NCBI GenBank assembly: GCA_947491225.1
Contig: CANLIE010000005.1
Span: forward strand, 1-64,000
Source of the DNA: an uncultured Cellulophaga sp.
Lineage (GTDB): Bacteria > Bacteroidota > Bacteroidia > Flavobacteriales > Flavobacteriaceae
Length of the DNA: 64,000 bases
Direction of reading: 5' to 3'
The first letter of the stretch is position 1; each line of letters begins with the position of its first letter. Below are positions 8,722 to 17,843 of this stretch, piece by piece. Below the pieces are notes generated by a model. It ran no database searches and was not told the DNA's origin. It saw nothing but the letters and a program-made list of their open reading frames with translations. A program made the position numbers and the translations under genes.

Positions 8722-11448
8722 ATGCAAAGCTTTTTAGAGGAGACACTCCTTTCCATTATAAATAAAGAAGATTCACTAGAGAATATTATTTTTGTCTTGC
8801 CAAGTAAACGTGCAGGAACATTTCTTAAGAATTCTATTGCAAGACATATAAAATTAAACATATTTTCTCCAGAGATAGTAAGTATTGAAGATTTTGTTGA
8901 AACTATATCTGGTTTAGCATATGCATCTAGTACGGAACAATTGTTTCAACTTTATAAAGCATATTTAACTACAGTTAAAGGAGAAAAGGATGGTTTTTTT
9001 GCATTTTCTAAATGGGGAACTACTTTATTACAAGATTTTAATGAAATTGATAGGTATCTTGTAGATACTAACAAGATATTTTCTCATTTAAATGCTATAC
9101 AAGAGATTAATCATTGGTCTCTTGAAAAGGATAAAAGTTCATTAATAAGTAATTATATTGATTTTTGGGCCTCCTTAACAAGTATTTACGATTTTTTTAA
9201 TACAGCATTAATTAAAGAAGGAATTGGCCACCAGGGATTGGTATATAGACAGGCTTGCATTAATTTGGATGCGTATATAGAGAAAGTAAACACTAAGCAT
9301 ATATTTATAGGATTTAATGCTTTAAATACAGCTGAAGAAAATATTATTCAGTCTATATTAGAAAAGACAAATGCAGATATTTATTGGGATTTAGACTCTT
9401 ATTTTTTAGAAGATGAAGCACATGACGCAGGATTTTTCATTCGTCAATTTAGAAAAAAGTGGCATTACTATAAAAACAAGCCCCTAATTAGCTCTAGTCA
9501 ACAATATCTTAATAATAAAAACATCAACATAACAGGAGTGCCAAAAAATGTATCACAGGCTAAGTATGTAGGTAATTTATTAAAAAGCTTAAAAAATAAT
9601 AATATTGAATCAATTGCTAATACAGCAATTGTTCTTGGAGATGAGTCTCTACTTAACCCTTTGTTAAATGCAATACCATCAAAAGTTAATGGTATAAATA
9701 TTACAATGGGTTTTCCGCTAAGTAAATCGCCTTTAGAAAGTTTGTTTACACAACTGTTTGAGATTTATTTACGTGAAGACAGTAAAGGATGGTATTATCA
9801 AAATATTATAGCACTACTAAATCATCCTTTTGTTCAACTTTTATTTTCTAGTAATGATAATCATAATATAACAGATGTTATATGTAGCGAAATAAAAATA
9901 AGAAATTGGATTTATATAGATGAAAATAAAATAAAATCCTTGAGCATAGAGAGTAATGATTTACTTGATTTGTTGTTTTATGATACAGATGTAACATCAA
10001 ACGTATTTGTTGAAAAATGCTTACGATTAATTTTAGCAATTAAGGAAAATATAGAAGATAATAATCTGGAATTAGAATATTTATATAGATTTCACCAATT
10101 GTTTAATCAACTAAATGATTTAATTGTCAAGTATCCTTTTGTAAATGATTTACAATCTCTTTTTGGTCTATACAAAGAATTATTGTCTAGTGAAACTATG
10201 GATTTTAAAGGAGAACCTTTAAAAGGGTTGCAAATAATGGGAATGCTAGAAAGTAGAAACCTAGATTTTGAAACTGTAATTATAACCTCAGTAAATGAAG
10301 GTATTTTACCTTCTGGCAAATCCAACAATTCCTTTATTCCTTTTGATATAAAAAAAATGTATGGATTGCCAACATATAAAGAAAAAGATGCAGTATATAC
10401 CTATCATTTTTATCGTCTTTTGCAGAGAGCAAAGAACATACATCTTGTTTACAATACAGAACCAGACGTACTAGAAGGAGGAGAGGTAAGTAGGTTAATA
10501 AGACAACTTTTGGCTGATGATACCATCAAAAATCAAATTACTAAAAATATTGCTTATCCAGCTATAAATGCAGTGGAAAAAAAGATTATTTCCATTAAAA
10601 AAGAAAGTAGCTTAATGGGTGTAATACAAAAAATTGCAGAAAAAGGATTTTCACCAACTTCTCTATCTAACTATATTAGGAATCCATTAGAGTTTTATAA
10701 GAAGAATATTTTAAAAATTAATGAAGTAGAAGAAGTAGAAGAAACCGTAGCTGCAAACACATTTGGAACTATTGTGCATGAGACATTAGATGAACTTTAT
10801 ACCCCATTTTTAAATACTTTTTTAGAACCAGAAGAACTTAATAATTTATTACCTAAAGTAGCTACTGTTGTACGTAAACATTTCACCATTAATTATAAAA
10901 ATGTTAGTCTGGATGAAGGTAAGAACTTAATTGCTTACAATGTAGTTTTAAAGTATGTTAAAGACTTCATTAAATTAGAGATAGAAGCAGCAAAAAAACA
11001 TAAAATTAAGATACTAGGTTTGGAAATGGCCCTAGATACAAAGTTGAATTTACCTGAATTGAATTTTACAGTTAGGATAAGAGGAAAACTAGACAGGATT
11101 GATGAGGTAGATGGTATGCTACGGGTTATAGATTATAAGACAGGCAAAGTAGAGCAGAAAAACCTAAACTTATCTTCTTGGGAGGAACTCATTGCTAATT
11201 ATGATAAGAGTAAAGCTTTTCAATTGCTTTGCTATGCCTATATGTTTAATGATAAAGCTCCAATAACTAACATAGAAGCAGGAATTTTCTCTTTTAAAAA
11301 CTTAAAGCCAGGCATTTTAAAGTTTAAAAATGATAAGACCACAATAATAACACAAGAAACAATTGTATTGTTTGAAAAAGAACTTAATACACTTGTTTTG
11401 GAAATTTGTGATTCCAAAATACCATTCACAGAAAAAGAAGTGAAATAA
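8722..11448 (+). CDS. AddB-like PD-(D/E)XK nuclease/helicase subunit
   Basis: Partner subunit of the AddA-like helicase at 2874-5984, predicted to act in double-strand-break resection. It has 908 residues. The N-terminal half resembles an inactivated helicase: the family start IIFVLPSKRAGTFLKN replaces a true Walker A. The central part holds LQIMGMLESRNLDFETVIITSVNEG, as in AddB proteins. The C-terminus has the RecB-type nuclease with TFGTIVHETLDELY, LDRIDEVDGMLRVIDYKTG (Asp804 region) and the QLLCYAYMF helix. I do not see the four cysteines of the Bacillus AddB iron-sulphur cluster. A terminator follows directly. Confidence 0.87.
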   Translation: MQSFLEETLLSIINKEDSLENIIFVLPSKRAGTFLKNSIARHIKLNIFSPEIVSIEDFVETISGLAYASSTEQLFQLYKAYLTTVKGEKDGFFAFSKWGTTLLQDFNEIDRYLVDTNKIFSHLNAIQEINHWSLEKDKSSLISNYIDFWASLTSIYDFFNTALIKEGIGHQGLVYRQACINLDAYIEKVNTKHIFIGFNALNTAEENIIQSILEKTNADIYWDLDSYFLEDEAHDAGFFIRQFRKKWHYYKNKPLISSSQQYLNNKNINITGVPKNVSQAKYVGNLLKSLKNNNIESIANTAIVLGDESLLNPLLNAIPSKVNGINITMGFPLSKSPLESLFTQLFEIYLREDSKGWYYQNIIALLNHPFVQLLFSSNDNHNITDVICSEIKIRNWIYIDENKIKSLSIESNDLLDLLFYDTDVTSNVFVEKCLRLILAIKENIEDNNLELEYLYRFHQLFNQLNDLIVKYPFVNDLQSLFGLYKELLSSETMDFKGEPLKGLQIMGMLESRNLDFETVIITSVNEGILPSGKSNNSFIPFDIKKMYGLPTYKEKDAVYTYHFYRLLQRAKNIHLVYNTEPDVLEGGEVSRLIRQLLADDTIKNQITKNIAYPAINAVEKKIISIKKESSLMGVIQKIAEKGFSPTSLSNYIRNPLEFYKKNILKINEVEEVEETVAANTFGTIVHETLDELYTPFLNTFLEPEELNNLLPKVATVVRKHFTINYKNVSLDEGKNLIAYNVVLKYVKDFIKLEIEAAKKHKIKILGLEMALDTKLNLPELNFTVRIRGKLDRIDEVDGMLRVIDYKTGKVEQKNLNLSSWEELIANYDKSKAFQLLCYAYMFNDKAPITNIEAGIFSFKNLKPGILKFKNDKTTIITQETIVLFEKELNTLVLEICDSKIPFTEKEVK

Positions 11449-11454
11449 AGAAAC

Positions 11455-11489
11455 AAAGTCCTGCTTTATAATAGAAACAGGACTTTTTT
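11455..11489 (+). terminator. Intrinsic terminator after the AddB-like gene
   Basis: Stem AAAGTCCTG/CAGGACTTT with a 14-nt loop, then TTT. It lies between convergent genes. Confidence 0.75.
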
Positions 11490-11509
11490 GAATAGCATAG
11501 TAGAGTATA

Positions 11510-12184
11510 TTATTTAATAACTTTATTAAGTGAAGCTAATGAGTCTAATATGTAAGTTGGTTGTTCCATTTCTATTTGCGCTTTTGTTTGCGCGCCAGAT
11601 AATACACCAACTGTAATTCCACAGTTAGCATTTTTTCCTTCTATTATGTCTATTGCAGAATCACCAGCTTTTAAAACAGTAGATGCATCTTTAATTTTCA
11701 TTAGTTTCATAGCTTTAAAAATCATATCTGGATGTGGTCTCCCATTTACAACATCATCGGCAGTTATTAGGGCATCATAGTGTATTTCTTTTACCCAGTT
11801 AAGTTTGTCTAATAATAAGTTTGCTATTTTACTACTGTAGCCAGTATTTAAAACTACTTTAATGTTATCTTGTCTTAATTTTAATAATAGAGCTTCTACA
11901 CCATTAATTGGTTTTACTTTTAATACGGCATATTTATTATTCAGCATTATTTTAAAATCATCAAATATCATATTAGCATCTACAGGGGGGTCTATTTTTA
12001 TTGTTTGTAAAATATCTTTAATTGCTTTAAACTTTTCTTTTCCAGCGCCGTGTTCTAAAACAGTTTCTATACTTACATTAACTCCAATTTTATTTATTGC
12101 TTTATGTAGTGTTTTATATACTACATTATTTTCATCTATAGTAGTTCCTGCCATATCAAAAACTACCATTTTTATATTTTTCAT
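11510..12184 (-). CDS. Phosphonatase-like HAD hydrolase
   Basis: Predicted to cleave the C-P bond of a phosphonoaldehyde-type compound. It has 224 residues. The HAD nucleophile is Asp10 in VVFDMAGTTIDEN; the residue two positions on is Ala rather than Asp, the mark of phosphonatases. Other HAD motifs: VVLNTGYSSKI (motif 2), GRPHPDMIFKAM with the Lys region, and KAGDSAIDIIEGKNA (motif 4). It matches the family described as phosphonatase-like (TIGR03351), which co-occurs with TIGR03364 oxidoreductases. It is last in a three-gene operon, 2 bp after the oxidoreductase. The exact substrate is not known from sequence. Confidence 0.85.
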   Translation of the reverse strand: MKNIKMVVFDMAGTTIDENNVVYKTLHKAINKIGVNVSIETVLEHGAGKEKFKAIKDILQTIKIDPPVDANMIFDDFKIMLNNKYAVLKVKPINGVEALLLKLRQDNIKVVLNTGYSSKIANLLLDKLNWVKEIHYDALITADDVVNGRPHPDMIFKAMKLMKIKDASTVLKAGDSAIDIIEGKNANCGITVGVLSGAQTKAQIEMEQPTYILDSLASLNKVIK

Positions 12185-12186
12185 TC

Positions 12187-13347
12187 TTAATTATTTATAA
12201 TATTGTTTAAACTTTTCTCAGCAAATCCTGCGCTTGCCGTCATTCCTTTGCCGCCAATACCAGTAACTATATGTACATTAGCACTTACATTGTGTTCAAA
12301 AATGTCTTTTGTTTTACATTGTGAATAAAAACCTGCCCAGCGACTTTTAATAGAATATGTTGGTAGGTTAATTATTTTTTTAGCTTCATTAATCATAATA
12401 GTATCAATATCCATGTTAATATCAAATCCTAATTTGTCTATGTGCTTAGCATCTGCATATTCATGAGAATCACCTAGGATTACAGAACCATCTAAAGCTT
12501 GTTTAAAGAGAATGTGAATGCCATATTTTTTTTCTAGAGCATTGGGATTTTCCTTTGCTTTTATAGTTTTATAAGATGGGCATTCTTGAAAAGATTCATA
12601 CCTTCTAATGGTTAATCCAGTTAATATAGAGCCATCTAATTTGTAGTTTTTTTGAGGTTTGGTTTGCATCATTTGTAATTTTGAAACAACCAAGTCACTT
12701 TTATTATATATCTCAGGATACAATACTTTAAATTCATTACCATTACAGATAATTACTTTAGAAGCCATATACTTATCTCCATTAGATGTAATTACAAGAA
12801 CACCATCATTTATTTCTTCGGTGTGCATAACAGTTGTATTATTTATATAGATAAGTCCCAACTTTTGTATCAAATACTCACGTAACTTATGAATCATAGT
12901 TCTTGGCTCTACTGTTATCTCTTGTGGGAAAAACAATCCAGCCTTGCAGTAATCATTTTTAAGTCCGCTGTATTTGTTTAGGCATTCATATTTAGTAAGT
13001 AAAACGGAATGGTATGTATTCTTTTTGTTTATTATATGTAATTCTTCAATTAATTGAACTTCTTCATCATTAGAAGCAATGTAAATGCTTCCATTTTGTC
13101 TAACACCAATATCAAATTTGTCTTGTATGGATTTGTATATTTTAAGACTCTCTCTTCCATAGTTTTGCCATTTTAGGTTCATGCCAGACGGCACAACTTG
13201 TCCAAAATTACGAACTGTGGCTCCTTGTGGCTGTGTATCTTTTTCTATTAAGGCAACAGATAGTCCTTGGTTAAGGGCATGATAAGTGTAAAAAGTGCCT
13301 ACTGCCCCACCGCCAACTATAATTAGATCAAATGTTTTAATGTTCAT
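12187..13347 (-). CDS. FAD-dependent amine oxidoreductase (TIGR03364-like)
   Basis: DAO-type flavoprotein of 386 residues. The FAD-binding dinucleotide fold is at the N-terminus (FDLIIVGGGAVGTFYTYHAL, then SVALIEKD). The C-terminal IVTGIGGKGMTASAGFAEK closes the flavin site. This family is known to sit beside phosphonatase-like hydrolases and is proposed to deaminate an aminophosphonate oxidatively; that fits its place between the transporter and the hydrolase here. It overlaps the upstream transporter gene by 11 bp and precedes the hydrolase by 2 bp, so translation is probably coupled. Confidence 0.85.
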   Translation of the reverse strand: MNIKTFDLIIVGGGAVGTFYTYHALNQGLSVALIEKDTQPQGATVRNFGQVVPSGMNLKWQNYGRESLKIYKSIQDKFDIGVRQNGSIYIASNDEEVQLIEELHIINKKNTYHSVLLTKYECLNKYSGLKNDYCKAGLFFPQEITVEPRTMIHKLREYLIQKLGLIYINNTTVMHTEEINDGVLVITSNGDKYMASKVIICNGNEFKVLYPEIYNKSDLVVSKLQMMQTKPQKNYKLDGSILTGLTIRRYESFQECPSYKTIKAKENPNALEKKYGIHILFKQALDGSVILGDSHEYADAKHIDKLGFDINMDIDTIMINEAKKIINLPTYSIKSRWAGFYSQCKTKDIFEHNVSANVHIVTGIGGKGMTASAGFAEKSLNNIINN

Positions 13348-14617
13348 ATGATAAATTAGTTACAGTCATTGCTGCTTTATATTTGTTATTGAAATAAGTA
13401 AGTGAAATAGCACCAGAGATAATTCCTATAATGGCTACAGAATACATACAGAAAACAAAGAAATCTAGCCAAGATAATTCTGGTTGACCAAAATTCTTGT
13501 AGAGTAAGATGCAAACACTTCCCAAATATCCAAATGCATCTGCTATATAGATTAGAAACCCAACATTTCCCTTAATTTTAAAGGTAGCAATCATTCTATC
13601 AAAATAAAGGCCATTAAACGGTACATAACAAATGTACATACCAAATCCTGATACTACCATCCATAGTATTGGACTAATAATTTGTAATTGAAAAGCAATT
13701 GTTGATGTAATAATGGCTACACAACCCAAGATTAAAATATGATGGTAATAAGCAAATGCTTTCTTATTATTTTTAATTCTACTAAAAGCCCCTAGAATAA
13801 GTAAAACAATAACGGCTATTGGAATTTCTGATATTGAATATATAGATGTACTGTTTTGGTAGCCTATGGCATCCCATATTTCTCTAGCAAAATTATCTCT
13901 GAAATCTCTAATGATTGTAAGAAACACGTAAAATAAAATTATGAGTGTAAGTGGCAGGAAAAATTGCTTAAATAATTTAATGCGCTCTGTTTTGTTTACT
14001 GGTTTGCGTTCAGATTTTTCTAAAATATCACTTGGTGTAGGGGAAGGAATTTTTTCTAATAAATAAGAAAATAAGAGAAGAGGAATTATGAAAAATAGAC
14101 CTGTAATAAAAGGCATCCATTGTTCACTAAAATGTAATGTGTCCAATACATATTTGCCAATAGACTTTACAACTCCTGAAGAGATTATAAAGCTAGAGCA
14201 CAATATTACACCTAAAATTTCTGTTGCTTTTCTGCCTTCTATATAAGAAAAAACAATACCCCAAATCATTCCTAATGGAAGACCATTTAAAAATAAGAAT
14301 ACTATATTATAAGGAGCAGGAACTAATGCAAACCCCAAAAGAGCTAATTCTGCAAGAAGAATAAAACCTATTAAGTAATGAATGCGTTGGTTTTGTTTCA
14401 TCTCAGAAATTATCTTTATCCCTAAAAATTTAGAGATAGTATACCCAATTACTTGCGCAATAATTAAAAGAATTTTATAATCTATTCCAAAGAAACTCAA
14501 TCCTTCAAAAGAAGCAACTGAGAAAGGTTTTCTAAAAGCATACATACAAAAGTAAGCACCAAAGGCAGCAATGGAGGCTTTTAGTATAAAATTTATATTA
14601 CTAACTTTTTTTTGCAT
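13337..14617 (-). CDS. DUF5690-type MFS transporter, probable aminophosphonate carrier
   Basis: Polytopic inner-membrane protein of 426 residues with about 12 hydrophobic segments, beginning with the segment ASIAAFGAYFCMYAFRKPF. The arrangement resembles the organophosphate:phosphate antiporter branch of the MFS, and I recognise it as the Bacteroidota DUF5690 family. It is first in the operon with the oxidoreductase and the phosphonatase-like hydrolase, so uptake of their organophosphonate substrate is the natural guess. Substrate and energy coupling cannot be read from sequence. Confidence 0.75.
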   Translation of the reverse strand: MQKKVSNINFILKASIAAFGAYFCMYAFRKPFSVASFEGLSFFGIDYKILLIIAQVIGYTISKFLGIKIISEMKQNQRIHYLIGFILLAELALLGFALVPAPYNIVFLFLNGLPLGMIWGIVFSYIEGRKATEILGVILCSSFIISSGVVKSIGKYVLDTLHFSEQWMPFITGLFFIIPLLLFSYLLEKIPSPTPSDILEKSERKPVNKTERIKLFKQFFLPLTLIILFYVFLTIIRDFRDNFAREIWDAIGYQNSTSIYSISEIPIAVIVLLILGAFSRIKNNKKAFAYYHHILILGCVAIITSTIAFQLQIISPILWMVVSGFGMYICYVPFNGLYFDRMIATFKIKGNVGFLIYIADAFGYLGSVCILLYKNFGQPELSWLDFFVFCMYSVAIIGIISGAISLTYFNNKYKAAMTVTNLSYEH

Positions 14618-14800
14618 TCATAAAAGACTAAAACTGATGATATCACTTAGAATATTGACAAATAAACAATAATTTTAACTATTTGTAATATTTATATAGT
14701 TATGAAAATTTTACAATAAAGCACATTAATTGTAATTTTAAGGTTAGGTAAATAGAATTGTGTTTAATAAAAGAAAGTATAATGACCCTATGGCAATTGT

Positions 14801-14889
14801 TTATATCGAAACAGAGTTACCATTCACCGACACCTATCTACTATTCATCTATACTTAACTCTTACATAATAAACTGTCTGTTACTTTTA
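14801..14889 (+). promoter_or_regulatory. Predicted LytTR operator and promoter of the H-NOX relay operon
   Basis: Three direct repeats start at 14801 (TTATATCGAAAC), 14822 (ATTCACCGACAC) and 14843 (ATTCATCTATAC), exactly 21 bp apart. A -7 box TACTTTTA starts at 14882, 39 bp after the start of the third repeat; the other sites in this region have the same distance. No -33 box is seen, which suits a promoter needing an activator. The ATG at 14909 follows about 20 bp after the -7 box. LytTR proteins bind direct repeats of this period, and the operon ends in a LytTR gene, so autoregulation is likely. Confidence 0.7.
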
Positions 14890-14908
14890 CTTTAAAAATA
14901 TAAATATT

Positions 14909-15310
14909 ATGAATATCTTATTTATTGAAGATGATATGATTGAAACAATGAAGCTTCAAAGAACAATTTCAAAACTTAAATTAAAGCATAAAATCACTGA
15001 AGCAAAAAATGGGGAGGAAGCCCTTGATATTCTTAAACCAGAAAATACTTTACCAGACATTATTCTATTGGATTTAAATATGCCGCGTATGAGTGGTATT
15101 GAATTTTTAAGAATATTAAAAGAAGATGCCAAACTAAAATACATTCCAACAGTTATCTTAACTACCTCAGAAAATAGAGTAGATTTATTGGAATGTTACA
15201 AAATAGGTATAGCGGGTTACGTTATAAAACCTTTAAAGTATGAAGATTATGAAGTTAAGTTGCATAGAGTTCTTAGCTATTGGGAGATCAATGAACTAGT
15301 AAAAGGCTAA
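14909..15310 (+). CDS. Stand-alone CheY-like response regulator (Rcp1 type)
   Basis: Single receiver domain of 133 residues, no output domain. Acidic pocket ED at 7-9, phospho-acceptor Asp55 in ILLDLNMPRMSG, Thr in VILTTSENR and Lys in VIKPLKY are all present. It is first in the operon with H-NOX, kinase, Hpt and LytTR genes. The kinase lacks an attached receiver and an Hpt is present, so this protein is the obvious intermediate phospho-carrier of a His-Asp-His-Asp relay, like Spo0F in Bacillus. That role is inferred. Confidence 0.92.
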   Translation: MNILFIEDDMIETMKLQRTISKLKLKHKITEAKNGEEALDILKPENTLPDIILLDLNMPRMSGIEFLRILKEDAKLKYIPTVILTTSENRVDLLECYKIGIAGYVIKPLKYEDYEVKLHRVLSYWEINELVKG

Positions 15311-15388
15311 CAAAAAACACTGTTTCACAACAAAAATTACAACATAGGTATTATTTTTCTTACTTTTATTTTTTAAAATAGTATAAAA

Positions 15389-15934
15389 ATGAAAGGAGTT
15401 GTATTTACAGAATTTTTAGAAATGGTAGAATCTAAGTTTGGCTTAGAAACTGTAGATAACATTATTGAAAATTCTAATTTACCTTCTGATGGGATATATA
15501 CATCTGTAGGGACTTATGATTTTAATGAGATGATAAGTCTTATCACTAACCTAAGTAATGAGGTTAACTTATCCGTAGGAGATTTGATATATACTTTTGG
15601 ACTTTTCTTATTTAATGGGTTGGTAAAGTCACACCCTGAAGTTATTAAAAGTTATAACTCCCCTTTAAGTTTATTGTACTCTATAGAAGATCATATTCAC
15701 GTACATGTAAAGAAATTATATCCAGACGCTGAGCTACCTACCTTTAAAATTTTAGAGAAAACAGATACATCTATATCAATGGTTTATTCTTCTTCTAGAG
15801 GATTGTATAAATTAGCGCACGGTCTAATAGAAAAATCTTTTGAGCACTTTAATAAAACAGCTACTGTTACTTATGAATTGTTAAATGATGATGGAACAGA
15901 GGTTAAATTTGATGTTATCCAAAATGGAGTGTAA
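15389..15934 (+). CDS. H-NOX (haem NO-binding) sensor protein
   Basis: Haem-based gas sensor of 181 residues. The proximal haem ligand is His104 in DHIHVHVKKLYPDAELPTF, and the haem-propionate motif YxSxR is Y133-S135-R137. The position matching Tyr140 of the oxygen-binding Thermoanaerobacter H-NOX (five residues after the Arg) is Leu142, so the distal pocket lacks the tyrosine that stabilises oxygen. This predicts NO selectivity. The histidine kinase gene overlaps its end by 11 bp, the standard arrangement for H-NOX-regulated kinases. A TACTTTTA box at 15361-15368 may give it a second promoter. Confidence 0.93.
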   Translation: MKGVVFTEFLEMVESKFGLETVDNIIENSNLPSDGIYTSVGTYDFNEMISLITNLSNEVNLSVGDLIYTFGLFLFNGLVKSHPEVIKSYNSPLSLLYSIEDHIHVHVKKLYPDAELPTFKILEKTDTSISMVYSSSRGLYKLAHGLIEKSFEHFNKTATVTYELLNDDGTEVKFDVIQNGV

Positions 15935-17537
15935 CAAGGAAATAGTATTATTAAAAAAAGCCTTGGAGAGGCAAAAAAAGGCTCGTTTACAAGCAGAGAG
16001 AATTTTAGAACAAAAGTCTAAGGAACTCTATGATTCAACATTTCATCTTAAACAAGCAAATAATAAGTTAGAAAACCTATTAACAGAAAAAACATCTGAG
16101 TTAGATGGGGTTTTTGTAAACATAATAGATCCGTATGTAGTTATGGATCTTGGTTTTACTATTATTAATATGAATAGTTCTGCTAGAGATTTTTTAGGTT
16201 ATGATAACAGAAAGGAGCATATAAACTTAGCTAAATTAGTCCACAAAGACTATATAGAATACACTATCAAGTCCATAAAAAACCTAATGGAAATAGGAGT
16301 GTTAAAAAATTATCGTTCAAAAATAAGAACTAAAGACGGCAGTTATAAATGGGTACAAATAAACAGTAGCTTAATTTATGATAAAGATTTAAAACCTATT
16401 GGCGCTCAAGGTATAATTAGGGATATTACTAAAGAAACAGAAATAAAAGAGTTGTTAAATGAGCAAAAAAAGCAACTAGATATAATTGTAGAAAACTCTC
16501 CTTTGGGGATTATTTTAACTGTTGATGATAAAATAATAAAAGCAAATAAGGCATTTGTTAATTTGTTGAATTATTCAGAGAATGAATTAAAGCAATTTTA
16601 TTTAAATGATATATCAACTTCAGAAAACAAAGAAGAAAATGCAAAGTTAATTGCAGATATGAATACTGGCGTGTTAGATAATTTCTCCACAATAAAAAAA
16701 TACTATAAAAAAGATGGAACAACACTTTTGGCAAAAACGAATGTTAGCGTAGTTAAAAATGACTCAGGAAACATAGAATACCAAGTAAGCGTAATAGAAG
16801 ATATAACGGTACAAAAAGAGTTAGAAATTCAAAAGGAGCAATTATTAAATGAACTGGAAATAAGTAATAAAGGATTACAAGAATATGCGCACATAGTTTC
16901 TCATGATTTAAAATCTCCTTTGCGAAGCATAAGTGCATTGGCTACATGGATACAAGAAGATTATAAAGATGTATTGGATGATACTGGATTACAAAACCTT
17001 TGCTTAATGCAAGAGAAGATAGCTTCAATGGATAAATTAATACATGGTATTCTAGAGTATTCAACAGCAGGAAGTTCAGATATAGACACAGTAAAAGTAG
17101 ATTTAAACTCAGTTTTATCAGAAATTAAAGAGAGTATATACATTCCGGATCACGTTATGGTTGTAGCACCAAAAAAGTTGCCATCTATATATGCTGATAG
17201 AATAAAAATGCACCAACTGTTTCAGAACATTATTAGCAACGCAGTTGTACACATAGATAAAGAGGAGGGGCTAGTAAAAATATTATGTGCAGAGCAAGAC
17301 AAATATTGGCTGTTTACAATAGAGGATAATGGAGTGGGTATACCAGAAAAGTTTTATAAAAAAATCTTTGAAATTTTTCAATCTATAGGAGAGAATGAAC
17401 GTTCAACAGGAATAGGTTTGTCCATAGTTAAAAAAATTGTAGATAGATACCAAGGAAAAGTCTGGGTAGAAAGTAAATTAGGAGAAGGAACAACATTTTA
17501 TTTTACCATAAAAAAGCAAAGGAATGGAACAGCCTAA
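15924..17537 (+). CDS. H-NOX-associated PAS histidine kinase
   Basis: Soluble hybrid-free kinase of 537 residues, no membrane segment. In order: N-terminal coiled coil (to about 60), two PAS domains (about 62-180 and 185-295, the first with YKWVQINSSLIYD and GIIRDITKETE), HisKA with phospho-acceptor His327 in IVSHDLKSPLRS, and HATPase with N box NIISNAVVHI and G boxes EDNGVGIP and RSTGIGLSIVKKIV. I chose ATG 15924 (MECNKEIVLL) because it overlaps the H-NOX stop; the ATG at 15885 would intrude further into H-NOX. By family precedent NO-bound H-NOX inhibits such kinases. It overlaps the Hpt gene by 14 bp. Confidence 0.92.
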   Translation: MECNKEIVLLKKALERQKKARLQAERILEQKSKELYDSTFHLKQANNKLENLLTEKTSELDGVFVNIIDPYVVMDLGFTIINMNSSARDFLGYDNRKEHINLAKLVHKDYIEYTIKSIKNLMEIGVLKNYRSKIRTKDGSYKWVQINSSLIYDKDLKPIGAQGIIRDITKETEIKELLNEQKKQLDIIVENSPLGIILTVDDKIIKANKAFVNLLNYSENELKQFYLNDISTSENKEENAKLIADMNTGVLDNFSTIKKYYKKDGTTLLAKTNVSVVKNDSGNIEYQVSVIEDITVQKELEIQKEQLLNELEISNKGLQEYAHIVSHDLKSPLRSISALATWIQEDYKDVLDDTGLQNLCLMQEKIASMDKLIHGILEYSTAGSSDIDTVKVDLNSVLSEIKESIYIPDHVMVVAPKKLPSIYADRIKMHQLFQNIISNAVVHIDKEEGLVKILCAEQDKYWLFTIEDNGVGIPEKFYKKIFEIFQSIGENERSTGIGLSIVKKIVDRYQGKVWVESKLGEGTTFYFTIKKQRNGTA

Positions 17538-17841
17538 TCTTAATTATATTGATCAATTGGCAGAAGGAGATATTGAATTTAGAGAAAAGTTTATTGAGAT
17601 TATAAAAAATGAGTTTCCTCAAGAATTAATAGTATATAAAAATGCAATAAAAGAACTTAATACAATTGCTGCTGCAGATATAGTACATAAGCTAAAACAT
17701 AAGTTTAATATACTTAGTATGAAAGAAGCGTATTCTTTTTCAGTAATTTATGAAGATGAGTTAAGGGCTCATAAAGTAGATATGGATAAAGATTTTCAAT
17801 TAATTTTAGGTAACATAATAGACTATTTAAAAACCATTTAA
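17524..17841 (+). CDS. Hpt-domain phosphotransfer protein
   Basis: Small helical protein of 105 residues. The phospho-acceptor is His55 in ADIVHKLKHKFNIL, the HxxKG-like site of Hpt domains (the Gly is replaced by His here). It overlaps the kinase gene by 14 bp and is followed by the LytTR regulator after 2 bp. It should pass phosphate from a receiver (the CheY-like protein at 14909) to the LytTR regulator and perhaps to the receiver of the REC-GT2 fusion at 30077. Partners are inferred from context. Confidence 0.85.
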   Translation: MEQPNLNYIDQLAEGDIEFREKFIEIIKNEFPQELIVYKNAIKELNTIAAADIVHKLKHKFNILSMKEAYSFSVIYEDELRAHKVDMDKDFQLILGNIIDYLKTI

Positions 17842-17843
17842 TT

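Noticed and set aside
15885-15924. Earlier ATG for the H-NOX-associated kinase
   Set aside because: It would overlap H-NOX by 50 bp, while ATG 15924 overlaps its stop in the usual coupled way.
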